Shown here: one piece after another, positions 40,503-49,600 of the stretch
Numbering within the stretch: position 1 is the stretch's first letter
How the letters are laid out: each line of letters opens with the position of its first letter
From: Leucobacter salsicius M1-8
Lineage (GTDB): Bacteria > Actinomycetota > Actinomycetes > Actinomycetales > Microbacteriaceae
Direction: 5' to 3'
Length of the DNA stretch: 64,000 nt
Assembly (NCBI RefSeq): GCF_000350525.1
Contig: NZ_AOCN01000015.1
Coordinates: 62,001 to 126,000 of the forward strand
Notes under the pieces: model-generated
Databases searched by the model: none
Told to the model about the DNA's origin: nothing
What the model saw: only the letters and a program-made list of their open reading frames with translations
Made by a program: the position numbers and the translations under genes

Positions 40503-41938
40503 CCCATCAGCTGGGCGGCGAGCTGCAGCAGTCGCGGTTCGCGACCCATCTCGCCGATCATCTGCACGCCGACGGACAGCCCCGAAGGCAGCGTTTGGAT
40601 GGGTGCCGCGATCGCGGGCAGTCCGGCCACGTTGACCATCGACGTGAAGGGTGTCCACTCGCACTGCATCCGGTAGTCGGCGTCGGCGTCGAGTGTGGTG
40701 AACGCGCCAATGTGCGGCGGTGCGAACGCGAGACCCGGCGTGAGGATCACGTCGTACTGGCCCCACGCCTCGCGCATTCCCTGCGCGATCTGGGTGAGTT
40801 CGTACGCCGCGGCCTGGTGCTCGGCCATGGTGCGCTCGAGCGCGCGCTCCCGAAATGTGCGCGTCAACGTCGTGAGCTTTTCCTCGGCGTCCGCCTCGAG
40901 TCGCAGGAGCGACAGCCCCGCCGTCCATACCTGCCCAAATATCTCGGGGTAGCGCGGGTCGAAGGCGATGTCGGCGAGCTCCACGGCATGCCCGCGGGCC
41001 GCCAGGACGGCCGCTGCGGTCTCGACCGCGGCGCGCTCCTCTGGCGAGATGGGGGTGGGGTGCGTGGCTTCAAAGGGCGATGCGAAGCTCACGCCAATGC
41101 GCAGCCCGAGCAGTCCGTCGGCCGCGCGCACCGCCGACACCGAGGGCTCGGAATGCTTGCCCCGCATCGCGTCAAACAACAGCGCGGCGTCACGTGCATC
41201 GCGCGCGATCGGCCCAGTCACGCCCAGGCGCGGCGCACCAAACTCGTCGATGACCCCCGCAAGGACGTCGGTGGGAATCGCGCCTAGCCCGGGCTTGAGG
41301 CCCACGAGGCCGCACGCAAGGGCGGGGATCCGGATCGAGCCGCCGCCGTCAGACCCGGGCGCGAACGGCACGAGACCCGCGGCCACCGCGGCAGCGATGC
41401 CGCCCGAGGATCCGCCGGCGGTGCGGGTGGTGTCGAGGGGGTTGCGCACTGGTGGCGCGATGAGGTTCTCGGAGTAGGCGTTGAGGCCGAACTCGGGGAC
41501 CTGGGTCTTGCCGACCGAGATTGCCCCGGTCTTGCGGAGGGATGCCGCCTCGGGGGAGTCCCGCTTGGCGACGAGGTGCGGCAGGGCCGCGGAGCCGCGC
41601 GTGGTGGGGGCGCCCTCGATGTCGACCAGGTCCTTGTGCGCGATGGGTAGCCCGCGCAGCGGCGCGAAGTTGAGTGTGCCGGTCTCGGGGTGGGGGCTGT
41701 TGGCTGACCCCGAGCTACGGTCGGCCGCGAGCAGCACGTCGGCGCGGTCGGCCTCGGCGAGTGCGAGGTTGGCCGACACGTGGATGAACGCACCGAGATC
41801 GGCGCGTGCTTCGATGCGGGCGAGCGAGCGCTCGACCAGTTCGCGTGCCGACGCGGTGCCGCTGCGCAGCGCCTCGCGTAGTTCGAATGCCGACTCCGGG
41901 AGCTGGTCCGCGGTGTTGCTGGCTGACATGTCGCTCAT
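40499..41938 (-). CDS. Amidase (amidase signature family)
   Basis: A 479-aa hydrolase of the amidase signature family that cleaves carboxamides. The Ser-Ser-Lys triad regions are visible: GLPIAHKDLVDIEG (Lys), RTAGGSSGGIAAAVAAGLVPFAPGSDGGGSIRIPA (the two Ser). The C-terminal LPAIAAPIQTLPSGLSVGVQMIG is also typical. Without GatB or GatC neighbours it is not a glutamyl-tRNA amidotransferase subunit. Its physiological amide is unknown. It is convergent with the dehydrogenase operon with a 4-bp overlap. A GATCCGGATC copy at 41327 falls in the codons for SIRIP beside the catalytic loop. Confidence 0.9.
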   Translation of the reverse strand: MSDMSASNTADQLPESAFELREALRSGTASARELVERSLARIEARADLGAFIHVSANLALAEADRADVLLAADRSSGSANSPHPETGTLNFAPLRGLPIAHKDLVDIEGAPTTRGSAALPHLVAKRDSPEAASLRKTGAISVGKTQVPEFGLNAYSENLIAPPVRNPLDTTRTAGGSSGGIAAAVAAGLVPFAPGSDGGGSIRIPALACGLVGLKPGLGAIPTDVLAGVIDEFGAPRLGVTGPIARDARDAALLFDAMRGKHSEPSVSAVRAADGLLGLRIGVSFASPFEATHPTPISPEERAAVETAAAVLAARGHAVELADIAFDPRYPEIFGQVWTAGLSLLRLEADAEEKLTTLTRTFRERALERTMAEHQAAAYELTQIAQGMREAWGQYDVILTPGLAFAPPHIGAFTTLDADADYRMQCEWTPFTSMVNVAGLPAIAAPIQTLPSGLSVGVQMIGEMGREPRLLQLAAQLMG

Positions 41939-42040
41939 GGGCTCAGCCTACCGCCGGGGCACTGACCGGGCCTCCCGTCTCACTCAGGGTCGTGTTCCGG
42001 CCCATGACTGGGGCCAAACATGGCCACTGGACCCCCCTTG

Positions 42041-42086
42041 TTGCGAACGGTTCTCAGTAGGGGCTAGAATGAGACTCATTCTCATT
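42041..42086 (+). promoter_or_regulatory. Zinc-transporter promoter with Zur/Fur-like box
   Basis: TTGCGA (42041-42046), an 18-bp spacer and TAGAAT (42065-42070). The -10 overlaps AATGAGACTCATTCTCATT (42068-42086), made of the palindrome AATGAG-A-CTCATT plus a second CTCATT half-site. The position fits repression by the Zur-like protein at the end of this operon. Confidence 0.75.
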
Positions 42087-42099
42087 TAGAAAGCTTTTC

Positions 42100-43266
42100 A
42101 TGGCACACCCCCCAATTCACGTAATCCACGAGCGACGCGGTCTGCGCCGCAATCGCCGACCCGCCGCGCTGGTCGCGGGCCTCACCGTCACCCTGGCTTC
42201 GGCGCTCACGCTGAGCTCCTGTGCGACCCTCGCCAGCAACTCTGCGGTAGATGCCGGCCAGTTGCGCGTGGTGGCCACCACCACGCAGCTTGCCGACTTC
42301 GTATCCGAGGTGGGCGACGGAGACATCGAGCTCCACGGCCTCATGGCGCCGGGAGCCTCGGCGCACCACTTCGACCCCAGCCCCGCCGACCTGCTCGCGC
42401 TGGCCGAGGCCGACGTGCTGGTCACGAACGGGCTCGGGCTCGAACCGTTTCTCGATAGCGCGATCGAGGCCTCGGGGTTCCGCGGCGAGATCGTGACTGC
42501 GAGCGATGGCATCGACCTCGAAGAGGCCGCGCACATCAGCGAGGACATGGGCGGCGACGCGCATGACGGCGAGCTTGCCGAGCATGCTGATCACGGCGAC
42601 GAGCACGCCGCCGAGGACAGCCACGACGGCCACGATCACGGCCCAGTCAACCCCCACATCTGGACCTCCCCGCGCCAGGCGCAGGGAATGGTCACCGAGG
42701 TCGCCCGCGGGCTCGCCGCGGCCGACGAGGCCCACGCGAGCGACTATGAGCAGCGGGCCGAGAGCTACATCGAGCGGCTGCAGGCCCTCGACGCCTGGGC
42801 CGCGGCGCAGTTCGACCGGGTGCCCGAGGCCGACAGGGTGCTCGTCACCGGTCACGACTCGCTCAGTTACTACCTGCACGATTACGACATCGCGTTCGCG
42901 GGCTCCATTCTGCCGAGCTTTGAAGACAACGCCGAGCCCAGCGCCACCGAAATCGACGCGCTCGTCGCTCGCATCAAGCAGCTCGGGGTGCCCGCGATCT
43001 TCGTCGAGTCCTCCATGAGCCCGAAGCTGGCCCGCACGATCGCCCGCGAGGCCGGCGTGCAGGTCATTGACGCCGAGTCGCTCTATGCCGATGCGCTCGG
43101 GCCCGCGGGCTCTGGCGCCGACACCTACTTCGACGCGACCGCCCACAATACGCGCGTGATTCTCGAGGCCTGGGGTGTTGATCCGGATCCATTGCCCGCA
43201 ATGAATCCCGCCGCAAGCGCCGCAGACACCGCAGCAGCATCAGCAGCCAAGGAGCCCACCGCATGA
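42100..43266 (+). CDS. znuA: Zinc ABC transporter substrate-binding lipoprotein (ZnuA-like)
   Basis: A 388-aa cluster A-I metal-binding protein. The N-terminal signal ends in the lipobox LTLSSC. Metal ligands of the family are present: APGASAHHFDPSPADLLALAEADVLVTNGLGLEPFL (first His), NPHIWTSPRQAQGMV (second His), VLVTGHDSLSYYLHDYDIAFAG (third His) and DAESLYADALG (Asp). A His/Asp/Glu-rich loop at about residues 147-187 (HDGELAEHADHGDEH, DSHDGHDHGP) is the zinc-collecting loop typical of ZnuA. The promoter carries a Zur-like box. The ATPase, two permeases and a Zur regulator follow with 4-bp overlaps. Confidence 0.93.
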   Translation: MAHPPIHVIHERRGLRRNRRPAALVAGLTVTLASALTLSSCATLASNSAVDAGQLRVVATTTQLADFVSEVGDGDIELHGLMAPGASAHHFDPSPADLLALAEADVLVTNGLGLEPFLDSAIEASGFRGEIVTASDGIDLEEAAHISEDMGGDAHDGELAEHADHGDEHAAEDSHDGHDHGPVNPHIWTSPRQAQGMVTEVARGLAAADEAHASDYEQRAESYIERLQALDAWAAAQFDRVPEADRVLVTGHDSLSYYLHDYDIAFAGSILPSFEDNAEPSATEIDALVARIKQLGVPAIFVESSMSPKLARTIAREAGVQVIDAESLYADALGPAGSGADTYFDATAHNTRVILEAWGVDPDPLPAMNPAASAADTAAASAAKEPTA

Positions 43267-44048
43267 CCGCCGCGATCACACTCGAGGGGGCGGCGTTCGG
43301 CTACGGCGGCGTCACCCGCGTCGAGGACCTCACCCTCGAAGTGCCCGTGGGTGCCGCCGTCGCACTGATCGGGCCCAACGGTTCGGGCAAGTCCACGCTG
43401 CTGCGCGGGCTGCTCGGCCTCGCCGACCGCACCGCGGGAAGCGTGCGCGTGCTGGGCGAGGCGCCCGAGCGGGCACGCAGCCGCGTGGGTACTCTGCCGC
43501 AGGCCGATACCCGCGACACGACGCTGCCGATTTCGCTGCGGCAGGCTGTCACGATGGGGCTCTACCGCAGCCGCGGCCCGATTAGCCCGATTGGGCGTGA
43601 GGGTCGCCAGGCCGTTTCCCACGCGCTCGAGCGGGTGGGGCTGGCGAAGTTCGCGGGCCGCCGCTTTGGCGAGCTGTCGGGTGGTCAGCAGCAGCGCGGA
43701 ATTCTCGCGCGGGCGCTCGTTTCGAACCCGCAACTGCTGCTGCTCGACGAGCCGTTCAACGGACTCGACCGCGAGAACCGCGACACCCTGCTCGAGCTCG
43801 TGCGCGAGCTCACGGCCGAGGGGCGCACCGTGGTCGTCTCCACGCACGACCTCGAGATCGCGCAGCAGGCGTGTACGCACGCGCTGCTGCTGGCGAGCGG
43901 GCATCACCCGAACCAGCCCGGGCATCCGGCGTCCTTTGGTCGCGTGGACGAGGCCATCACACTGGGCTCGGTGCAGCACGCATTCCACGACGTCACGGTC
44001 GAACTCGATCAGCACACCGTCACGACGACGCGGGAGACCGAGGGGTGA
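43263..44048 (+). CDS. znuC: Metal ABC transporter ATPase (ZnuC-like)
   Basis: A 261-aa ATPase: Walker A GPNGSGKST, Q-loop LPQADTRDTTLPISL, signature LSGGQQQRG, Walker B LLLLDEPFNGLD, H-switch VVVSTHDLE. The family is that of zinc/manganese importers (ZnuC, MntB-like). The start ATG overlaps the znuA stop (ATGA). The C-terminal tail (VQHAFHDVTVELDQHTVTTTRETEG) is His-containing and short. It powers the two permeases encoded next. Confidence 0.92.
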   Translation: MTAAITLEGAAFGYGGVTRVEDLTLEVPVGAAVALIGPNGSGKSTLLRGLLGLADRTAGSVRVLGEAPERARSRVGTLPQADTRDTTLPISLRQAVTMGLYRSRGPISPIGREGRQAVSHALERVGLAKFAGRRFGELSGGQQQRGILARALVSNPQLLLLDEPFNGLDRENRDTLLELVRELTAEGRTVVVSTHDLEIAQQACTHALLLASGHHPNQPGHPASFGRVDEAITLGSVQHAFHDVTVELDQHTVTTTRETEG

Positions 44049-45013
44049 CCGGGATCGCGCAGCTCGCCGAGCTCGGGCCCCTCGGCATCTTCTCGCTGCC
44101 GTTCATGTGGCGCGCGCTGCTCACGATCGTGATTCTGTCGGTCGCGGCGGGCATCGTGGGGCTCTTCGTGAGCTTTCGTGACCTGGAGTTTGTCAGCGAC
44201 GGGCTCGTTCACGCCGTGTTTCCCGGCCTCGTGATCGGTGCGGCGCTCGGCGGTACGGCGGCCGTGCTGCCCGGCGCGCTCGTGGCCGCGCTCGTGGCCG
44301 CCGTGCTGTTCACGCTGCTCGAGCGTCGCGGCGGCGTGGACGCCGACTCTGCCATCGCCGTCGTGCTCACGGGGTTGTTCAGCCTGGGCGTCGTGCTGGT
44401 GTCGCGGCAGGAAAGCTACGTGTCGCAGCTGCAGGAGCTGCTGTTTGGCCGGCTGCTGACGGTCACGCAGGAGCAGCTGTGGCAGATCGCCGCGGTCGCG
44501 CTGCTCGCCCTGCTGGTGATCGCGCTGACGGGCAGGTCGCAGCTGTTTCGCGCGTTCGATCGCTCGGGCGCAGAGGCCGCGGGGGTGAGTGTGCTGCGCA
44601 CCGACCTCGCGCTCGCCGTCGCGGTCGCGCTGCTCGTGGTCGCCGGTGTGCAGGCCCTCGGCGTGCTGATGGTGATCGCGCTGACGATTGTGCCGATGGC
44701 GGTCGCCCGCCTCGTGACCCGTCGCTTCGCCTGGCTCGTGCCGCTCGCCATCGTGACCCCGCTGGTCGCGGGCGTCGCGGGGCTCGCGCTCGCCTTCGAC
44801 TGGTCGGTGCGGCTCGACACCTCGGTGTCGCCGGGGGCCGTCGTCGTGATGCTGCTCGTGGCGCTGTATGCCGTCGCGGTCGTGTGGCGGCTCGCTGCGG
44901 GGCTCAGGAGCTCGACTGGTCGCGGCGCAGCTGCCGGGGCGGGATCCGGCACAGGATCAGACTCACCCTCCACGCCGGGCTACTGCCCCGTACCGGGGGA
45001 GGCCCGCGCATGA
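44045..45013 (+). CDS. Metal ABC transporter permease 1 (ZnuB/ABC-3 family)
   Basis: A 322-aa membrane permease with about eight to nine hydrophobic segments: FMWRALLTIVILSVAAGIVGLFVSFRDLEFVSDGLVHAVFPGLVIGAALGG at the N-terminus and VALLVVAGVQALGVLMVIALTIVPMAVARLVTRRF in the C-terminal half, characteristic of ABC-3 permeases. I start at GTG 44045, overlapping the ATPase stop. The C-terminal tail (STGRGAAAGAGSGTGSDSPSTPGYCPVPGEARA) is Gly/Ala/Ser-rich and probably disordered in the cytosol. It probably forms a heterodimer with the next gene product. Confidence 0.88.
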   Translation: MTGIAQLAELGPLGIFSLPFMWRALLTIVILSVAAGIVGLFVSFRDLEFVSDGLVHAVFPGLVIGAALGGTAAVLPGALVAALVAAVLFTLLERRGGVDADSAIAVVLTGLFSLGVVLVSRQESYVSQLQELLFGRLLTVTQEQLWQIAAVALLALLVIALTGRSQLFRAFDRSGAEAAGVSVLRTDLALAVAVALLVVAGVQALGVLMVIALTIVPMAVARLVTRRFAWLVPLAIVTPLVAGVAGLALAFDWSVRLDTSVSPGAVVVMLLVALYAVAVVWRLAAGLRSSTGRGAAAGAGSGTGSDSPSTPGYCPVPGEARA

Positions 45014-45900
45014 GCTACTTCGCACTCGCCGCGCTCGAGCTGACGCTGCTCGGGCTACTTTCGGGCATCGCGGGCACCCTGATCGTGCTGCGCCGCCGCT
45101 CATTCTTCGCGGTCGCCCTCAGCCACGCTACCTTCCCCGGTGGGGTCGTCTTTGCCGTCGCCGGATGGAACCTGCTGCTCGGCCAGGCGCTCTTCGCCAT
45201 CGTGCTCGTGCTGCTCATGACCGTGCTCGCGCGCGTACCGGGGCAGGGCCGCCAGGTCGCGAGCGGCATCGTGCTCGCCTTCGGCTTCGCCCTCGGCACG
45301 TTGCTCGCGAGCCTGAACCCGGGGCTGGGTGTGCCCGTCGAGGCGCTGCTCGTTGGCTCGCCGCTCGCCGTTACCACTGCTGATATTGCCGTCACGGCCG
45401 CGGTGCTGCTGGCCGCGCTCGCCGCCGCCGCCGTCTTCGGTAGACGCATCCTGTTTCACACCTTTGACCCAGTCGGGTTTCGTGCGGCGGGCTTTCGGGC
45501 CTGGCCCGTCGAGCTCGCCGTCACGGGCATCATCACGGCCGCCGTGGTCGTCGCGATGCCCGCGGTCGGCGCGATCCTCGGCGTAGCGGTGCTCCTCGGT
45601 CCGGCCGCTGCGGCGCGTGTGCTGGCGCCGCGCACCGAGTGGATCCCGCCCATCGCCGCCGGCCTCGGCGTCGCCGGCGGGCTCCTGGGGCTCTGGATCT
45701 CACGGGAGTTCGCGGTCGCCGCGGGCGGCGCGATCGGACTCACCATGGCGGGGCTATTCATCGCGGCCCTCGCAGTGAACGCGCTGGGGCGCGGGATGAT
45801 CCGGATCAACAAGCCGCGCAGCAGCGAAGTTCGGTACCGTGAGAGGCACGGCGCGGGGCTCCGTGACGAGTGTGTAGTGGAAGCGGGAGGTGGCGTGTGA
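45010..45900 (+). CDS. Metal ABC transporter permease 2 (ZnuB/ABC-3 family)
   Basis: A second ABC-3 permease, 296 aa, with about eight hydrophobic segments: ALELTLLGLLSGIAGTLIVLRRRSFFAVALSHATFPGGVVFAVAGWNLLLG at the N-terminus and PAVGAILGVAVLLGPAAAARVLAPRT in the C-terminal half. It is related to but clearly distinct from permease 1, so the importer probably uses a heterodimer. ATG 45010 overlaps the previous stop (ATGA). The C-terminus (KPRSSEVRYRERHGAGLRDECVVEAGGGV) is hydrophilic and its 3' end overlaps the zur start. A GATCCGGATC copy at 45798 encodes MIRIN. Confidence 0.88.
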   Translation: MSYFALAALELTLLGLLSGIAGTLIVLRRRSFFAVALSHATFPGGVVFAVAGWNLLLGQALFAIVLVLLMTVLARVPGQGRQVASGIVLAFGFALGTLLASLNPGLGVPVEALLVGSPLAVTTADIAVTAAVLLAALAAAAVFGRRILFHTFDPVGFRAAGFRAWPVELAVTGIITAAVVVAMPAVGAILGVAVLLGPAAAARVLAPRTEWIPPIAAGLGVAGGLLGLWISREFAVAAGGAIGLTMAGLFIAALAVNALGRGMIRINKPRSSEVRYRERHGAGLRDECVVEAGGGV

Positions 45901-46295
45901 AGCCGAGACGCAACACGTGGCAGCGTGAGGCGGTGCGCGCTGCGCTGGTGGGCGCGCACGGATTTGTGAGTGCGCAGCAGCTGCATCAGACCCTGCGAGA
46001 CTCCGGATCTACCATTGGGCTCGCGACGGTGTACCGGGCCCTCGCAAGCCTCACCGAGGACGGCGAGGCCGACTCGATCCAGGCTCCTGAGGGCGAGAAC
46101 CTGTTTATGTCGTGCGGGTCGACGGGACACCACCACCACCTGATCTGCCGCAGCTGCGGGGCGGCTCGCGAGCTCGACGCGACGGTCGTCGAGGAGTGGG
46201 CGAGCAAGGTGGGCGCCGAGCACGGCTTCGCCGAGATCGAGCACGTCATCGACCTGTTCGGCATCTGCGCGGCCTGCCGCGCCAAGGAGGCCTGA
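45897..46295 (+). CDS. zur: Fur-family zinc regulator (Zur-like)
   Basis: A 132-aa Fur-family repressor. The winged helix is RNTWQREAVRAALVGAHGFVSAQQLHQTLRDSGSTIGLATVYRALASLTEDGEAD, where TVYRALASL is the recognition helix. The metal sites follow: GHHHHLICRSCGAARELD (His cluster and CxxC) and LFGICAACRAKEA (second CxxC), the two cysteine pairs of the structural zinc site. Its place at the end of a zinc-transport operon with a Zur-like box at the front supports Zur rather than Fur. GTG 45897 overlaps the permease stop; no other start keeps the HTH intact. Confidence 0.9.
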   Translation: MKPRRNTWQREAVRAALVGAHGFVSAQQLHQTLRDSGSTIGLATVYRALASLTEDGEADSIQAPEGENLFMSCGSTGHHHHLICRSCGAARELDATVVEEWASKVGAEHGFAEIEHVIDLFGICAACRAKEA

Positions 46296-46342
46296 CCACT
46301 GCCTTCTCTGCTCTAAAGCTTGAGCGGCCCGACCTTCGGGCA

Positions 46343-46400
46343 ATATCGAAATGACGAGCACACATGGTGATTGCATCATTACCGTGTGTGCTCGTCATTG
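46343..46400. repeat. Long intergenic hairpin, family A copy 2
   Basis: Arms AATGACGAGCACACATGGT (46350-46368) and ACCGTGTGTGCTCGTCATT (46381-46399) are complementary except one position. It is preceded by ATATCGAAATGACGAG as in the other copies and followed by GCGTATGGACTCAA and, 25 bp later, by GATCCGGATCCCGG, the same order as at 50537-50573. Gap 46296-46627 between convergent zur and RND genes holds no gene. Confidence 0.85.
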
Positions 46401-46508
46401 GCGTATGGACTCAAGAGAGGAGCTGATCCGGATCCCGGCCCACGGCGCCAGGCTCTCGAGGGCCAGCACCGCTCGCCAGCAAGGTGACCACCCCAGGCCT
46501 TTGGTCAG

Positions 46509-46576
46509 GTAGGAGATCCGCGCTCTCTGAGGATCGAAACTCGAGTTTCGATGCCCCAAAATCGCAGATCTCCTAC
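46509..46576. repeat. Nested inverted repeat between zur and the RND gene
   Basis: Outer arms GTAGGAGATCCGCG and CGCAGATCTCCTAC (one mismatch) enclose a perfect 18-bp palindrome TCGAAACTCGAGTTTCGA (46534-46551). The nesting gives a long structured element just ahead of the RND stop codon; it may be a bidirectional terminator or a mobile-element remnant. Confidence 0.65.
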
Positions 46577-46627
46577 TCAGCAGTCACGACCATGTCGGGA
46601 TCGCGGCCGCCTTGACCCCGCGCGGGC

Positions 46628-49600
46628 CTAGCTCGCCGAGTCTACGAGCGCGTCGAGCTCCGAAGCCGCAGTGGGGCTCGCAGCTCCCGCACGCGCCTCG
46701 CGACGCTCGATCCGGCGCTCCATACGGCGCACGCGGCGTGCGCGCCGCTTCACGATCTTGCGGTCGCGACGCCGCTCGACGAGCGTGTAGAGCACCGGCA
46801 CCAGAATCAGGGTCAGCAGCGTCGACGAGATCAGCCCGCCGATCACGACGATCGCGAGCGGCTTCGAGATGAAGACGCCACCGCCCGTGAGCCCGAGCGA
46901 CATCGGGATCAGCGCGAAGATCGTCGCCGCGGCCGTCATGAGGATTGGCCGCAGCCGCAGGCGCGTGCCGTGTTCGACCGCGTCCGCGAGGGACGCCCCG
47001 CTCGCACGTAGCCGGTTGATCAGGTCCATCAGTACGATCGCGTTGGTCACCACGATGCCGATCAGCATGAGCAGGCCGATGAGCGCGGGCAAGCCGAGCG
47101 GGGTGCCCGTGATGAGCAGGCCCAGGATCGCGCCGGTCGCCGCGAAGGGGATCGAGATGAGCAGCACGAGCGGGCCACGGAAGCTGCGGAACGTCGCCAC
47201 CATCACGAGCAGCACGAGCATGATGGCCGCGAGCATCGCGAGGCCCAGCTGGGCGAACGCCTCATCCTGTTCTGCCGAGACGCCGCCGAGTTCGAACGAG
47301 ACGCCCGCGGGCAGATCAGTCGTGGCGATGGCGGTGTCGATGGCTGCGGAAGCCGCCTCGAGCTGGCCCGACTTGGGGGTCACGGTGAGCGCGATCTGGC
47401 GTTCGCCGTCGGCGCGCGAGATGCTGGGCGCCGTGAGCTCCTCGGTCACCGTCGCGATGTCCGACAGCGGGATCGGGGTGCCCGTGACCTCGACCGCGGC
47501 CTTCTGCTCGGCCTCGGCCTCCTGCTGCTTGGCGAGCTGGGTCGCTGCCTCGCCCTGCGCCTCGCGCAACGCCGCCAGCTGTTCGTCGAGCCCGGCGATT
47601 CCGCCCTGGGCGCCCGCGATCGCGCCCTGGAGTGCCGCGATCTGCTCGGCGCGCTGCTCGGCGGCGCGCACCTCGGAATCCTCCTCGGGGGTGCGCGGCT
47701 TCTCGGGTGTGATGGGGGCCTTGCTGAGCTGCTCGAGCTGGGCCGTGAGTGTCGCGAGCTGCGCCACGAGCTCGGCTCGCGCGTTCGCTGCCTCGTTCAT
47801 CTGGTTCGTGAGGTTTGCGTTGGCCTCGAGGCGGGCGTTCTCGGCTTCGACCTCGGCCTGCTCCTGGAGCTTGTCGCCCGCACGCTTCTGCGCCTCGGCC
47901 GTCTGCTGCGGGGTGACGGGCAGCAAGATCTTGCCGAGCTCGTCGGCGCTGCGCTCGGCGCTGCGCTCGGCGCCCGGGGTGCGCACGACGATCGTGCGTT
48001 CCTGTCCCTCGAACATCATCTGCCCGACGGTCGTACCCTCGAGGGCGTCACGAACGACGCCAGCGACGGTGGCGCGGTCGAACCCGAGCTTCATGGCCTT
48101 CGCCTCGTCAAGCTCTACTCGCACAATAGGCTGCTCGCCCGAGAGCTCACTCTTCACCGACTGCACGCCCGCGGCCTCCGCGAGCTGCTGCTCAAGCAGA
48201 TCGCTTGCGGCGCGCAGCGCGGCCGGGTCGCTGCCTCGGATCTGCACAGAGATGCCCCCGCCCGAACCGTCGACGAACGCGTCCTGCGACGCCATGCTGA
48301 GCTCGCCCGAGTCGCTGAGCTTGTCGAGCGCCTTCTGTACCGCGGGTTCGACCGTCTGCACCTCGGCGCCCTCTGTGAGCTGCACCGTGTAGCTGATCTC
48401 GGTGGGCCCGCCGGTGCTGGCGCCCAGCGGGATCGACGTCATCACGTCGCGCACGCCCGTGACCTTGGCGAGTGCCTGCTCGACCGGCTCGGCGGCCGCG
48501 ACCAAGGCGTCGCTGCCCGCCGTCCCCTTCTTGGGTACCTGGGTGACCTGCAGGCTCTCCTGGCCTGAGGACCCGAGAAAGTCGGTGGGAATGAACGCGC
48601 TCATCGCGAGCGTGCCCACGAGAATCAGCGACGACGTGACGATCGTGATGACCGGGTGCCGGCGCGTGGCGCCCAGCATGGGCATGATTGCCTTTTGTAG
48701 CCGGTCAGGAGCGGTGTGAATTTCGGCCAGATCTGATTCCGGATCCAGGGTGGGTGTGGTGCCTGTGCTGGCGAGGTCGGTGCCAGCCAGCTCTTCGGTA
48801 GGAGTCTGCTTGCCTGACTTATCGCCGCGCATGAACCAGAACGCGAGCACCGGCACGATCGTGAGGGCGACGAAGAGGGACGCGAGGAGCGCGATCGAGA
48901 CGGTGACGGCGAAGGGCCGAAACAGCTGCCCGGCCATGCCCGAGACGAATGCGATCGGCAAGAAGACGGCGACAGTGGTGAGGGTCGACGCGGTGATCGC
49001 GCCCGCGACCCGCCGCACCGAGGCCACCACTCCCGCGATGGTGAGTGGTCCATCCCCACGTCGTCGGCTGATGTTCTCGATCACCACGATCGAGTCGTCC
49101 ACCACGCGCCCAATCGCGATGGTCAGAGCTCCGAGCGTCAGAATGTTGAGGGTGTTCTCGCTCCACCACAGCCCAATCAGCGTGATGAGCAGCGACAGCG
49201 GAATCGAGACCGCGGCGATGAGCGTCGAGCGCCACGACCCGAGGAACGCGAGAATCACGAGCACCGCGAACAGCAGGCCGAGCCCGCCCTCGACTGAAAG
49301 GTCGTGAATCGACTGCTCGATGAAGGGCGCCTGGTCAAACAGCGCTACGAACTCGGCCTTGAGGGTCGGGGCGACGCGGTCGAGCTCGGCGTTGACGGCG
49401 TGCGAGATGTCGACCACGTTGGCGCCCTGCGTGGGCATGATCTGCAGCGTCAGGGCGGGTTTGCCGTTGACACGCGAGATCGCCTCGGTAGGCACTGCTT
49501 CGAGGGTGACGTCGGCGAAGTCAGACACCCGCACGACACCGTCCTTGCCCGACACGGGCAGCGCGCCGACGGCGGCGATTGCCTCGTCGGGGGTGGTTGC

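Noticed and set aside
40499-41938. GatA subunit of glutamyl-tRNA amidotransferase
   Set aside because: No gatB or gatC nearby, and the sequence lacks GatA-specific regions; a general amidase is more likely.
47940-47990. Short direct repeat GCTGCGCTCGGC in the RND gene
   Set aside because: It only encodes a doubled AERS peptide at the edge of the coiled-coil insertion; not a separate element.
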